Notes under the pieces: generated by a model | Database searches by the model: none | Seen by the model: the letters and a program-made list of their open reading frames with translations, nothing else | Told to the model about the DNA's origin: nothing | DNA from: Variovorax ginsengisoli | Lineage (GTDB): Bacteria; Pseudomonadota; Gammaproteobacteria; Burkholderiales; Burkholderiaceae_C | DNA: 64,000 nucleotides | Reading direction: 5' to 3' | Assembly (NCBI RefSeq): GCF_006438845.1 | Contig: NZ_RCZJ01000002.1 | Span: 323,145-387,144 of the forward strand | Position numbers and translations under genes: made by a program | Shown here: positions 29,214 through 38,596 of the stretch, piece after piece | How positions within the stretch are numbered: the first letter of the stretch is position 1 | Layout: each line of letters starts with the position of its first letter

Positions 29214-29843
29214 TCAGCCCACAGGCCAGACCACGCCGTTGTCGTTGAGGATGGCGTCCAGAGGCACATCGTGGGCCTCGGGCTCCAGATTCTCCAGGAA
29301 CCCGTCGGTGAAGCCCAGGCCAACGGTGAACGGCCTGGGTTGCAGCGACGCCAGGGTGCGGTCGTAGAAACCGCCGCCATAGCCGAGCCGGTAGCCGCCT
29401 GCGCTGTAGCCCAGGCAGGGCACGAAAAGCAGCGTCGGCACAATCAGTTCGGTGTCCTTCGGCTTCGGGATGTCGTAGGCATCGTTTTCCATCGGGCAAC
29501 CGGGGTACCACGAGTGGAAGGTCAGGGTCTTGTGCGTGCGGTTGACCACCGGCAGGCCGATGCGCCGTCGGTGCGGCTCGTCGAGCAGTTCGCCGTCTTC
29601 CTTCCAACGGTGCAATGCCGGCAGCGGATCGAACTCACCCTTGATCGGCCAGTAGGCACCGATCACCGTGTCGGGTCGGCCGACCATCCAGATGCGCATC
29701 ACGCGTTGCAACAAATCTGCGCGCTGTAGGCGGTCCGGCATCGCCAGGCGTTGCTCGATGAGCGCGGCGCGCAGCTGAGCCTTGAGAAAAGCAGCCGTTT
29801 CCTTGCGGCCTTCTGCCGCGTTCCCATCGTGTGCCTTGTCCAT
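29214..29843 (-). CDS. 5-formyltetrahydrofolate cyclo-ligase
   Basis: A 209-residue enzyme converting 5-formyl-THF to 5,10-methenyl-THF with ATP. Signature elements are the N-terminal LKAQLRAALIEQR, the central EFDPLPAL and the substrate/ATP motif GYSAGGYRLGYGGGFYDRTL. Its ATG at 29843 is only nine bases from the divergent lytic transglycosylase ATG, so its promoter must lie inside that gene. It is also tail-to-tail with lysR. Confidence 0.92.
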   Translation of the reverse strand: MDKAHDGNAAEGRKETAAFLKAQLRAALIEQRLAMPDRLQRADLLQRVMRIWMVGRPDTVIGAYWPIKGEFDPLPALHRWKEDGELLDEPHRRRIGLPVVNRTHKTLTFHSWYPGCPMENDAYDIPKPKDTELIVPTLLFVPCLGYSAGGYRLGYGGGFYDRTLASLQPRPFTVGLGFTDGFLENLEPEAHDVPLDAILNDNGVVWPVG

Positions 29844-29852
29844 AATCCCCCG

Positions 29853-31850
29853 ATGCAAGTTCCTCGCATTCTGGCACCCCGTCGCCACCTCCTCGGCGCC
29901 TTCGCCCTCGCGATCGCTTCGCTTCTCCAACCCGCCTGCGCCCAGAGCGCCAGCGACGACGTGCTCGTCCAGATGAAACAGGCGTTCCAGCGCGGTGACC
30001 GCGGCCGGCTCGCCGCCCTACTGCCACAGGCGAGGGGCCACGCCCTCGAGCCGTGGGCTGCCTACTGGGAACTCAAGGTCCGCTTGCAGGAAGCCAGCGC
30101 GCAAGAGGTGCAGGATTTCCTCGCACGCTACGCCGGCACCTACCAGGAAGACCGGCTGCGCAACGACTGGCTGCTGCTGCTCGGCCAGCGCCGCGACTGG
30201 GACGGCTTCGCCGCGATGTACCCCGGATTCCGCATGCGCGACGACGTGCAGGTGCAGTGCTACGCCACGCTGGTCGACATCCTGCGCAGCGGCAGCGCCA
30301 CCCCGGCGCAGGCCGAGTCGGTGCGCGACAACTGGCTCAAGCAGCGCGATGCCGACGACGGTTGCCTGACCGCCGCCGACCGCCTCGTCGCGTCGCGGCT
30401 GCTGACGCCCGACACGGCCTGGAAGAAGGCGCGCCTGGCGATCGAGGCCAACCGGCCGCAGGCGGCGCGGGGCGCCATCACCATTGCCGCGCCCGACGCG
30501 CTGCCGATGTTCGACCAACTCAACGCCAGCGCGCCGAAATTTTTGGGCAGCGCCGTGATCGCAGCGTCGCGCGCCCGCAAGGAAATGGTCGTGCTCGCGC
30601 TCATCAAGATCGCCATGGCCGACCCCGACATGGCCGCCAGCCAGCTGGAAGGCAAGTGGGCCCCGATGCTCAGTGCCGAAGAGCGCAACTGGCTGTGGGG
30701 CACCATCGGCCGCCAGGCCGCCAACAAGCTCTCGCCGCAAGCCAACGTCTACTTCGCGAACGTGACGAAGAACAGCGACCTGTCCGACGACATGCTCGGC
30801 TGGAAAGTGCGCGCCGCGTTGCGCGCCGGCCAATGGAAGGATGTGAATGCCTCCGTCACCGCGATGAGCGAGGCCGCCCAGGACGATCCGACGTGGGTCT
30901 ACTGGCGTGCTCGCGCGCTCACCGCCATGGGCGGCGACGAGCGCAAGACGCAGGCGCGCACGCTGCTCGAAACCATCGCCGGCACGCGCGGCTTCTACGA
31001 ACTGCTCGCGCTCGAAGACCTGGGCCAGCGCGCCGTGGTGCCCACCAAGCCCGAGCCGCTGACCGCACAGGAAAAGCAGGCGGCGCGCGCCAATCCATCA
31101 CTGGCGCGCGGGCTGTACGCCATCGCGATCGGCCTGCGGTCCGAGGGCACGCGCGAGTGGAACTACGCCACCAACCTGCACGACAAGGGCGGGATGGGCG
31201 ACCGCGAACTGCTCGCCGCGGCCGACATGGCTTGCCAGCAGCAGGTGTGGGACCGCTGCATCAACACCAGTGAACGCACCAAGGGCGCGATCGACGTCGA
31301 CCAACGATTCCCCATGCCCTTCCACGACACGGTGCTGCGCAAGAGCCAGGACATCGGCCTCGACCCGGCCTACGTCTACGGTCTGATTCGCCAGGAAAGC
31401 CGCTTCATCATGGACGCGCGTTCCGGCGTCGGCGCATCGGGCCTGATGCAGGTGATGCCCGCCACCGCCAAGTGGACTGCCAACAAGATCGGGCTGACGG
31501 GCTTCACGCCGAACCAGATCAACGACCGCGATACCAACATCACGATCGGCACCGCCTACCTCAAGCTCGCGCTCGATGACTTCGACGGCTCGATGGCGCT
31601 GGCCGCCGCCGCCTACAACGCCGGCCCGGGCCGGCCGCGCAGCTGGCGCAACGGCCCGGTGCTCGACGCCGCCATCTGGGCCGAGAACGTGCCCTTCACC
31701 GAGACGCGCGACTATGTGAAGAAGGTGCTGGCCAACACCACGAATTACGCGGCCATCATCAGCGGCCAGCCGCAGTCGCTCAAGAGCCGCCTGGGCCGGG
31801 TGGGCCCGCGCGACGCGCGCGAACCCGAACCCAACAAAGACCTGCCCTGA
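29853..31850 (+). CDS. Soluble lytic murein transglycosylase (Slt70-like)
   Basis: A 665-residue periplasmic lytic transglycosylase cleaving peptidoglycan glycan strands. A signal peptide ends near QPACAQS (residue about 31), a long helical superhelix follows, and the C-terminal catalytic domain shows the Glu in LIRQESRFIMDARS (about residue 515), GLMQVMPATAKW and AAAYNAGPGRP. Length fits Slt70 of Betaproteobacteria. The start at 29853 is fixed by the signal peptide. It overlaps the next gene by one base. Confidence 0.92.
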   Translation: MQVPRILAPRRHLLGAFALAIASLLQPACAQSASDDVLVQMKQAFQRGDRGRLAALLPQARGHALEPWAAYWELKVRLQEASAQEVQDFLARYAGTYQEDRLRNDWLLLLGQRRDWDGFAAMYPGFRMRDDVQVQCYATLVDILRSGSATPAQAESVRDNWLKQRDADDGCLTAADRLVASRLLTPDTAWKKARLAIEANRPQAARGAITIAAPDALPMFDQLNASAPKFLGSAVIAASRARKEMVVLALIKIAMADPDMAASQLEGKWAPMLSAEERNWLWGTIGRQAANKLSPQANVYFANVTKNSDLSDDMLGWKVRAALRAGQWKDVNASVTAMSEAAQDDPTWVYWRARALTAMGGDERKTQARTLLETIAGTRGFYELLALEDLGQRAVVPTKPEPLTAQEKQAARANPSLARGLYAIAIGLRSEGTREWNYATNLHDKGGMGDRELLAAADMACQQQVWDRCINTSERTKGAIDVDQRFPMPFHDTVLRKSQDIGLDPAYVYGLIRQESRFIMDARSGVGASGLMQVMPATAKWTANKIGLTGFTPNQINDRDTNITIGTAYLKLALDDFDGSMALAAAAYNAGPGRPRSWRNGPVLDAAIWAENVPFTETRDYVKKVLANTTNYAAIISGQPQSLKSRLGRVGPRDAREPEPNKDLP

Positions 31851-32416
31851 TGGCCTGGGTGGACACCGTGCTCGACACCGTGGCGGCCGAATTCTCGGAC
31901 GCCGGCGACGTGGCACAGTTCACCCGGGTCGTGCTGCGCCTCACGCTCGCCGCGGTGCTGGGCTTCGCACTGGGTTTCGAGCGCGAGCAGCAGGGCAAGG
32001 CGGCCGGCGTGCGCACCCACATGCTGGTGGCCATCGGCTCGGCGATGTTCGTGCTGATCCCGCAGCAGACCGGTATCGTGCCAGCCGACATGAGCCGCGT
32101 GATCCAGGGCCTGGTAGCCGGCGTCGGCTTCCTGTGCGCCGGCACCATCCTCAAGCACGGCAAGGACGAGCAGCAGGTGCAGGGACTCACTACCGCCGCC
32201 GGGCTGTGGATGACCGCCGCCATCGGCATGGCCTGCGGTCTGGGCCGCGAGACCACAGCGATCCTGAGCACGCTGTTGGCGCTGGCGGTGCTCTCGCTGG
32301 TGCCGCGCGTGGTGTCGGTGCTCGAGCGGTTCACCGGACCGCGTACCGCGCCGCCCGAGAACGCCGTCGATTCGCACCGCATCCCGGCATCGCCCGACGA
32401 CCCGCCCCTGCGCTGA
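31850..32416 (+). CDS. MgtC/SapB-family membrane protein
   Basis: A 188-residue inner-membrane protein of the MgtC/SapB family. Five hydrophobic segments carry the signatures LGFEREQQGKAAGVRTHMLV and GVGFLCAGTIL...VQGLTTAAGLWMTAAIG. MgtC relatives influence ATP synthase or magnesium homeostasis, but this shorter branch is not characterised. The ATG shares its first base with the stop of the transglycosylase gene (TGATG), so the two are co-translated. Confidence 0.9.
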   Translation: MAWVDTVLDTVAAEFSDAGDVAQFTRVVLRLTLAAVLGFALGFEREQQGKAAGVRTHMLVAIGSAMFVLIPQQTGIVPADMSRVIQGLVAGVGFLCAGTILKHGKDEQQVQGLTTAAGLWMTAAIGMACGLGRETTAILSTLLALAVLSLVPRVVSVLERFTGPRTAPPENAVDSHRIPASPDDPPLR

Positions 32417-32500
32417 ACGCATCAATGCCGCGGCGCTTCGGCATCAATCGCCGCGCGGTCCGACGCTAGCATCGACGCCTTTGGATTCGAGGGACAACGC

Positions 32501-33190
32501 ATGCTCAAGCTCTACATCGGCAACAAGAACTACTCCTCATGGTCCATGCGACCGTGGGTGCTGCTGAAGCAGTCGGTCATTGCGTTCGAAGAGGTGGTGG
32601 TGCGGTTCGGTGACGACTTCTCCGCGCCGGGCTCCGAGTTCAAGAAGACCGTGCTCGCGCTCAACCCGGCGGGCACCGTGCCCTTTCTGGTCGACGGCGA
32701 CATCGTGGTCTCCGACACGTTGGCCATTGCCGAGTACCTGGCCGAATCGTTCCCCGACAAGCTACTGTGGCCGACCGACAAGGCCCGCCGTGCGCAGGCA
32801 CGCAGTGCTTGCGCCGAAATGCACGGCGGTTTTCGAGCCATCCGCAAGCATTGCGGCATGAACATCGAGGCCGATCTCGCCTTGCAAGGCGAACTGCTGC
32901 TGCGCGACCACGCCGATGTTCGCAACGAACTCGCGAGGCTGGTGCAATTGTGGGGCGGCCTGCTGGCGCAACACGGCGGCCCGATGCTGCTGGGCGACTT
33001 CAGCATCGCCGACGCCTACTTCGCGCCGATGGCGTCGCGTCTGAAGACCTACGCGCTGCCGGTGCCCTCCGACATCGCGGCGTACGTCGAGCGCGTGCAC
33101 GCCCTGCCATCGGTCACGGCTTGGACGGACGCCGCGCGCACAGAGCACGATTTCGTCGTCGAGGACGAGCCTTACCGGCTGCGCAGCTGA
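32501..33190 (+). CDS. Glutathione S-transferase family protein
   Basis: A 229-residue GST-family protein. The N-terminal thioredoxin-like domain begins LKLYIGNKNYSSWSMRPWVLLK, with NPAGTVPFLVDGD and SDTLAIAEYLAE for glutathione binding, and a helical C-terminal domain follows (LLGDFSIADAYFAP). The candidate catalytic residue is the Ser/Tyr near residue 11-13. The substrate is unknown. A GAGGGAC sequence precedes the ATG. Confidence 0.9.
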   Translation: MLKLYIGNKNYSSWSMRPWVLLKQSVIAFEEVVVRFGDDFSAPGSEFKKTVLALNPAGTVPFLVDGDIVVSDTLAIAEYLAESFPDKLLWPTDKARRAQARSACAEMHGGFRAIRKHCGMNIEADLALQGELLLRDHADVRNELARLVQLWGGLLAQHGGPMLLGDFSIADAYFAPMASRLKTYALPVPSDIAAYVERVHALPSVTAWTDAARTEHDFVVEDEPYRLRS

Positions 33191-33203
33191 CTTTCGGCGC
33201 GCC

Positions 33204-33938
33204 TCAGAAGCGGTACGTCGCCGACAGATAGGTCACGATCGGATCCAGCTTCAGGCGCGCCTCGCTGGTGCCGATGGTCGTGCCCGCCGCGTTGCGCGTG
33301 GTCAGCTTGGCCGTGGTTTTGAGCGGGATGTACGACACCGAGAAGGACACACCCCAATGCTTGTCGAACTGGTAGGCCGCGCCGATGTTGAGCACCGGCG
33401 CAAACGACTTGTCGAGCTTGGCGCTGGTGGTGGTGCTGCCTGGCGGACGGCCGAGGCGGCCGCCCAGCGCGTTCTGCAGGCCACCGGTGAGCTCGGTGTC
33501 GCTGTACCAGACATAGGTGGCACCCAGGCCGGCAAAGGGGCGGAAGGCGTCGTTGCCATTGCCGAAGTAGTACTTGGCCAGCAAGGTCGGGCTCCATTGC
33601 TTGGCCTCGCCCAGCTTGCCGATCGGCGCCAGCGACCCTTCGCCCTGCAGCTCGAACTTCGGCGGCACCCCGAAGACGCCTTCGACGGCCCACCGGCTGT
33701 CGATGAAGTACACGGCACTCAACCCCAACGTGTCCGACTTGTCGACGCCCGAACCGGAGCCCGGGACCACGGCGTTGATCGGCGAGGTGAAGGTCAAGGG
33801 CTTGCTCGAGTCCTGCGGTGCGAAATGCAGCCAGCCGGCGCCGAGCACCCAGTCGCCGGCGTTCTGCGCCAGCGCGCTGCCCGATCCCAGCGATCCGAGC
33901 GCTGCCACAGCCGTCCACGCCAAGAGTGATTTTTTCAT
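33204..33938 (-). CDS. OmpW-family outer-membrane protein
   Basis: A 244-residue outer-membrane beta-barrel of the OmpW family: signal peptide to about residue 24 (SALAQ), WVLGAGWLHFAPQDSSKPL at the mature start, alternating strands, KYYFGNGNDAFRPFAGLGATYVWY, and a C-terminal aromatic YRF. OmpW proteins form narrow channels for hydrophobic compounds. The start at 33938 is fixed by the signal peptide. It is divergent from cca. Confidence 0.9.
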   Translation of the reverse strand: MKKSLLAWTAVAALGSLGSGSALAQNAGDWVLGAGWLHFAPQDSSKPLTFTSPINAVVPGSGSGVDKSDTLGLSAVYFIDSRWAVEGVFGVPPKFELQGEGSLAPIGKLGEAKQWSPTLLAKYYFGNGNDAFRPFAGLGATYVWYSDTELTGGLQNALGGRLGRPPGSTTTSAKLDKSFAPVLNIGAAYQFDKHWGVSFSVSYIPLKTTAKLTTRNAAGTTIGTSEARLKLDPIVTYLSATYRF

Positions 33939-34056
33939 GTCGTAAGGTCTCCAGGGATGATGAAAGCCCGGGACTGCGCCCCGACGGCGGCCCGGTGAAG
34001 AAAGTTTAGGCACGGTCGTGCTTTTTCATCGAGAGGGTCATCCCTACACTCTCGGC

Positions 34057-35325
34057 ATGAAGACCTTTCTCGTCGGCGGTGCGATCCGCGATGCCTTGCT
34101 GGGACGATCGGGCAGCGACCGCGATTGGGTCGTCGTCGGGAGCACGCCTGCCCAGATGGAAGCGTCGGGCTACCTGCCTGTGGGACGGGACTTTCCGGTG
34201 TTTCTCCATCCCGCGACGCGCGAGGAGTACGCGCTGGCCCGCACCGAACGCAAGAGCGCGCCGGGCTATCGCGGCTTCGTGGTGCACGCCGCGCCCGACG
34301 TCACGCTCGAAGAGGATCTGGCGCGGCGCGATCTGACGATCAATGCCATCGCCCTGGCCGCCGACCGCGCCGACGACACGCTCGGCGCCCAGGTGGACGC
34401 CCTGCCCTACGTCGATCCTTTCGACGGCCGCGGCGACCTGAGGCGCAAGCGGCTGCGCCACGTGACCGACGCCTTCCGCGAAGACCCGGTGCGCATCCTT
34501 CGCGTGGCGCGTTTCGCCGCCCGCTTCACCGATTTCGAAGTGGCGCCCGAGACGATGGGCCTGATGCGCGACATGGTCACCGCCGGTGAAGTCGACGCGC
34601 TGGTGCCCGAACGCGTCTGGCAGGAACTCGCCCGCGGCCTGATGGAAGGCCACCCGTCGCGCATGTTCGAGGTGCTGCGCGCCTGCGGCGCGCTGGCGGT
34701 GCTGCTGCCGGAGGTCGACCGCCTGTGGGGGGTGCCGCAACCCGAAGCGCATCACCCGGAAGTCGACACTGGCCTGCATGTGATGCTGGTGCTCGACATG
34801 GCGGCCCGCCTCGACGCTCCCCTGCCGGTGCGCTTCGCCTGTCTGATGCACGACCTCGGCAAAGGCACGACGCGCGTCGACGAACTGCCGCGCCACATCG
34901 GCCACGAGCAGCGCAGCGCGCGCCTGCTGCAGGGCGTGTGCGAGCGCTGGCGCATTCCGGTCGAACTGCGCGAGCTGGCCGACGTGGTGGCGCGCGAGCA
35001 CGGCAACATCCATCGCAGCGCCGACCTGGGCGCTGCCGCCTTGATGCGCCTGCTGGAACGCTGCGACGCGTTGCGCAAGCCCGCCCGGTTTGCACAGGCG
35101 CTGCTGGCCTGCGAATGCGACGCGCGCGGGCGGCTCGGGCTCGAGGAGCGGCCCTATCCGCAGCGCGAGCGCCTGCAGCGCGTGCTTGACGTCGCACTCG
35201 CCGTGCCGACGCGGCCGATCGCCGAAGCTGCAGCGCAGCGTGGCGCCACCGGCCCCAAGATCGGCGAGGCAGTGAGCCGGGCGCGCACCGACGCCGTGGC
35301 CACGCTGCTTGGCGAGGCCCACTGA
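34057..35325 (+). CDS. cca: Multifunctional CCA-adding tRNA nucleotidyltransferase
   Basis: A 422-residue enzyme adding or repairing the 3' CCA of tRNAs. The N-terminus shows FLVGGAIRDALLG, the metal site DRDWVVVG, DLARRDLTINAIA and EDPVRILRVARFAARF. The C-terminal half has an HD phosphohydrolase motif (CLMHDLGKGTT, about residue 265), so this is the multifunctional bacterial form. The ATG at 34057 is used, not an upstream GTG, because the family starts MKTFLVGG. Confidence 0.95.
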   Translation: MKTFLVGGAIRDALLGRSGSDRDWVVVGSTPAQMEASGYLPVGRDFPVFLHPATREEYALARTERKSAPGYRGFVVHAAPDVTLEEDLARRDLTINAIALAADRADDTLGAQVDALPYVDPFDGRGDLRRKRLRHVTDAFREDPVRILRVARFAARFTDFEVAPETMGLMRDMVTAGEVDALVPERVWQELARGLMEGHPSRMFEVLRACGALAVLLPEVDRLWGVPQPEAHHPEVDTGLHVMLVLDMAARLDAPLPVRFACLMHDLGKGTTRVDELPRHIGHEQRSARLLQGVCERWRIPVELRELADVVAREHGNIHRSADLGAAALMRLLERCDALRKPARFAQALLACECDARGRLGLEERPYPQRERLQRVLDVALAVPTRPIAEAAAQRGATGPKIGEAVSRARTDAVATLLGEAH

Positions 35326-35415
35326 GCCCCGTGCCGAGTTCACCGGCGCTCCGTCCGGGCATTCGCGGCTTTGGCCGACGCCTGGATGCCATGCCGGCTG
35401 TTAAGTTCCTGAGGG

Positions 35416-36171
35416 ATGCAGAAGCCCCCTCGAATTACCCCCGACGCCGCACTCTTTCTCGATTTCGACGGCACGCTGGTCGCCCTGGCCGAGACGCCCG
35501 AAGCCATCGAGGTGCCGCCTGCCCTGGTGGCCCTTCTGACCGACTTGCACGGTCTGCTCGGCGGCGCTCTCGCGGTGGTATCGGGTCGCCAGATCGATGT
35601 GCTCGACCGCTTCCTCGCACCGCTTCGCCTGCCATCCGCGGGTGAACACGGTGTCCAGCGCCGCGATGCCGAGGGCCACATGCAGGAGCAACCTCCGCCC
35701 GATCTGAGCTTCGTGCTCGATGCGTGCAACGAACTCGCCGGCGCACATCCCGGCCTCTTGGTCGAGCGCAAGCATTCCGCCATCGCACTTCATTACCGGC
35801 TGGCGCCCGACTTGCTGGATGTCTGCCGCGACACGCTGGTCCGCCTGCTCGACGGACAGCCGCAACTCGAACTGTTGCACGGCAAGTTCGTCTTCGAGGT
35901 CAAGCCCGCCGGCATCAACAAGGGCATCGCCATCGACGCTTTCATGCGCGAAGCGCCTTTCGTGGGCCGTGTGCCGGTGTTCGCCGGCGACGACACCACC
36001 GACGAGACCGGGTTCGCGGTCGTGCAGCCCCGCGGCGGCGTCGCCATCAAGGTCGGTTCCGGGCCGACCCAGGCACTGCATCGGCTCGATTCGACGCTCG
36101 CCGTCTACGAGTGGCTGCTCGAGGCGCGCGACCTGCTCGCGCACGGACCCCGCCCGGAGGTCGCTCGATGA
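35416..36171 (+). CDS. otsB: Trehalose-6-phosphate phosphatase OtsB
   Basis: A 251-residue HAD phosphatase dephosphorylating trehalose-6-phosphate. Motif I DFDGTLV (residues 16-22), SGRQIDVL, EHGVQR, and the later FVFEVKPAGINKGIAIDAF and FAGDDTTDETGF are all present. GAGGG precedes the ATG. Its last bases overlap the otsA start (ATGA), making a compact trehalose operon likely used in osmotic or desiccation stress. Confidence 0.95.
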   Translation: MQKPPRITPDAALFLDFDGTLVALAETPEAIEVPPALVALLTDLHGLLGGALAVVSGRQIDVLDRFLAPLRLPSAGEHGVQRRDAEGHMQEQPPPDLSFVLDACNELAGAHPGLLVERKHSAIALHYRLAPDLLDVCRDTLVRLLDGQPQLELLHGKFVFEVKPAGINKGIAIDAFMREAPFVGRVPVFAGDDTTDETGFAVVQPRGGVAIKVGSGPTQALHRLDSTLAVYEWLLEARDLLAHGPRPEVAR

Positions 36172-37556
36172 GCCGCCTCGTCGTCGTCTCCAACCGCGTG
36201 GCCGATCCGCGCAAGCCTGCCGCCGGCGGCCTGGCCGTGGCGCTCGGCGAATCACTGCAACAGACCGGCGGCCTGTGGTTCGGCTGGAGTGGGACCATCG
36301 TCGAGGACGGCCCGACCGGCGAAGGCGAAATGCACAAGCAGCAGGCTGGCAAGGTCACGCTGGCCACGCTCGACCTCTGCCGCGAGGACCACGACAGCTA
36401 CTACGCCGGCTACAGCAACGACGTGCTGTGGCCGGTGTTCCACAACCGCCTCGACCTGGCGAATTTCGACGCCGGCTTCATCGGTGGATACCGCCGCGTG
36501 AACCAGCTTTTCGCCCGCAAGCTGATGCCGCTCCTGAAAGAAGACGACATCATCTGGGTGCACGACTACCACCTGATCCCGCTGGCGGCCGAGTTGCGCG
36601 CCATGGGATGCCGGCAGCGCATCGGCTTCTTCCTGCACATCCCGCTGCCGCCGCAGATCATCATGGCCGCCATCCCGCAGCACGAATGGCTGGCGCGCTC
36701 GTTGTTCGCCTACGACCTGATCGGCTTCCAGGCGCACCAGGACGTGCAGCACTTCGAGCGTTACGTGCAGAACGAGGCGCACGGCGAATCGCTGGGCGAC
36801 GACATGTACCGGGCCTACGGGCAGACGGTGCGCTGCAGTGCGTTTCCGATCGGCATCGACGTCGACGAGTTTTCCGCGCTCACGCACGCCAAGGAATCGC
36901 GCGACATGTACGACACCATGAAGCGCGAGTACTCCAGCCGGCGGCTGCTGCTGGGCATCGACCGGCTCGATTATTCAAAGGGCATACCGCACCGCGTGCG
37001 CGCGTTTCGCGAACTGCTCGCCAACTACCCGGAAAACCGACGCAGCGCCACGCTGATCCAGATCGCCTCGCCCACGCGGGAAAGCGTCGATGCCTACGGC
37101 GACATCCGGCGCGAGCTCGAGTCGTTGTGTGGCGCCATCAACGGCGACTACGGTGAACTCGACTGGATGCCGGTGCGCTACATCCACCGCATGGTTGCGC
37201 GAAAACGCGTGCCGGGTCTGTGCCGCGCCGCGGCCGTGGGCCTGGTGACGCCGTTGCGCGATGGCATGAACCTCGTTGCCAAGGAGTACGTGGCGGCTCA
37301 GGACCCGGCCGACCCGGGCGTCCTGGTGCTGTCGCGTTTTGCGGGCGCGGCCGAGGAGATGAAGGAAGCGCTGCTCGTGAACCCGTACGACGTGCATGGG
37401 ACGGCCGAGACCGTGCAGCAGGCGCTGCAGATGCCACTGGACGAGCGTCGTGCGCGTCACCAGAAACTTCTGCAGCGCATCCGCGACCACGACGTGCACT
37501 GGTGGCGGCGCACCTTCCTCAGCGCGCTCGAGGGCATGCCCCAGGTGCGCGACTGA
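36168..37556 (+). CDS. otsA: Trehalose-6-phosphate synthase OtsA
   Basis: A 462-residue GT20 glycosyltransferase joining UDP-glucose and glucose-6-phosphate. Signatures include VVSNRVADPRKPAAGGLAVAL, IIWVHDYHLIPLA, GFFLHIPLPP, GIDRLDYSKGIPHRV and LRDGMNLVAKEYVAAQ. Length is normal. It overlaps otsB by four bases and is followed by an inverted repeat shared with the convergent LysR gene. Confidence 0.95.
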   Translation: MSRLVVVSNRVADPRKPAAGGLAVALGESLQQTGGLWFGWSGTIVEDGPTGEGEMHKQQAGKVTLATLDLCREDHDSYYAGYSNDVLWPVFHNRLDLANFDAGFIGGYRRVNQLFARKLMPLLKEDDIIWVHDYHLIPLAAELRAMGCRQRIGFFLHIPLPPQIIMAAIPQHEWLARSLFAYDLIGFQAHQDVQHFERYVQNEAHGESLGDDMYRAYGQTVRCSAFPIGIDVDEFSALTHAKESRDMYDTMKREYSSRRLLLGIDRLDYSKGIPHRVRAFRELLANYPENRRSATLIQIASPTRESVDAYGDIRRELESLCGAINGDYGELDWMPVRYIHRMVARKRVPGLCRAAAVGLVTPLRDGMNLVAKEYVAAQDPADPGVLVLSRFAGAAEEMKEALLVNPYDVHGTAETVQQALQMPLDERRARHQKLLQRIRDHDVHWWRRTFLSALEGMPQVRD

Positions 37557-37560
37557 CGGC

Positions 37561-37587
37561 GCAAGCCGGAGTCAGTCCGGCGCTTGC
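37561..37587. terminator. Candidate bidirectional terminator between otsA and lysR
   Basis: GCAAGCCGGA and TCCGGCGCTTGC can pair as a stem with a two-base bulge and a five-base loop. It lies immediately after otsA and overlaps the end of the convergent LysR gene. No T-run follows, so it may be a weak or Rho-assisted terminator. Confidence 0.35.
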
Positions 37588-38483
37588 AGATAAGGCTGCA
37601 GCACGGCGTCGATCCAGTCCATGAAGGCCTGCACGCGCTTCGGCACATGACGACGGTTCGGATAGATCAGTGACACAGGCATGGGTGGCGCGCCGAACGC
37701 CTGCATCACTTCGACCAGCGCGCCGGCGTCGATGTAGGGGCGCAACCAATACGCCGGCGCCTGGATGATGCCGAGGCCGGCGAGGCAGGCTTCCCTGTAG
37801 GCGTCGGTGCTGGTGACGGTGACGACGCTGGCCATGGGCAGCGTGGCCAGGCCATCGTCTGCCGTGTATTCCCACACTGCCAAGCCGCCGCCGAGCCCCG
37901 GTGCATAGCGCACGATGCGGTGCCGCGCCAAATCGCACAAGCTGTGCGGCGTGCCGTGCGCGGCCAGGTAGGCCGGGCTCGCGACGTTGATCTGCCTCTG
38001 AACGCCCAGCCGTCGCGCGACCAGTTCGGAATCCTGAAGCTGCCCGACGCGCAACACGCAATCGAAGCCTTCGTGCACGACGTCCACGCGGCGGTCGGTG
38101 GTGCTCAGTTCGATGTCGAGTTGCGGATGCGCCGCCATGAACGCCGGCAGTTGCGGGATCACGACCATCCGTGCGAGGCCGATCGGCATGTCGACGCGCA
38201 AGCGCCCGCGCAGCGCGCCCGGGGCTTGATGGAACAGCGCTTGCAAATCGTCGGCATCGGCGAGCAACAGCAAGGCGCGCTCACGGAACTGCTCGCCATC
38301 AGGGCTGAGTCGCACCGTCCGCGTGGTCCGGTGCAGCAATCGCGTGCCGAGCTCTGCTTCCAATTGCTGGATGGTCGTCGACACCCGCGCCTTGGGCATG
38401 CCGAGCTGTTCGGCAGCGCGGGTGAAGCTCGCGTGTTCGGCGACGGCGATGAAGGTGCGCAGTGCGCCGAGTTCCATGGTCAT
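37572..38483 (-). CDS. LysR-family regulator
   Basis: A 303-residue LysR-type regulator (ALRTFIAVAEHASFTRAAEQLGMP, STTIQQLEAELGTRLLHRTTR in the helix-turn-helix; effector-binding domain from about residue 90). It is divergent from a short-chain dehydrogenase gene, the usual arrangement for a regulator and its target. The start could be the ATG at 38483 or the ATG two codons later. Confidence 0.9.
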   Translation of the reverse strand: MTMELGALRTFIAVAEHASFTRAAEQLGMPKARVSTTIQQLEAELGTRLLHRTTRTVRLSPDGEQFRERALLLLADADDLQALFHQAPGALRGRLRVDMPIGLARMVVIPQLPAFMAAHPQLDIELSTTDRRVDVVHEGFDCVLRVGQLQDSELVARRLGVQRQINVASPAYLAAHGTPHSLCDLARHRIVRYAPGLGGGLAVWEYTADDGLATLPMASVVTVTSTDAYREACLAGLGIIQAPAYWLRPYIDAGALVEVMQAFGAPPMPVSLIYPNRRHVPKRVQAFMDWIDAVLQPYLQAPD

Positions 38484-38596
38484 GGGCGCGATTGTTCTTC
38501 AGTGCCGAACAGTTTGGTTGATTCTTGCGGGTTGATCGGCAGATTGTCTTTTCATAAAGTCCATTCCATCGCATCTCAACCATCGAAGGAACAACC

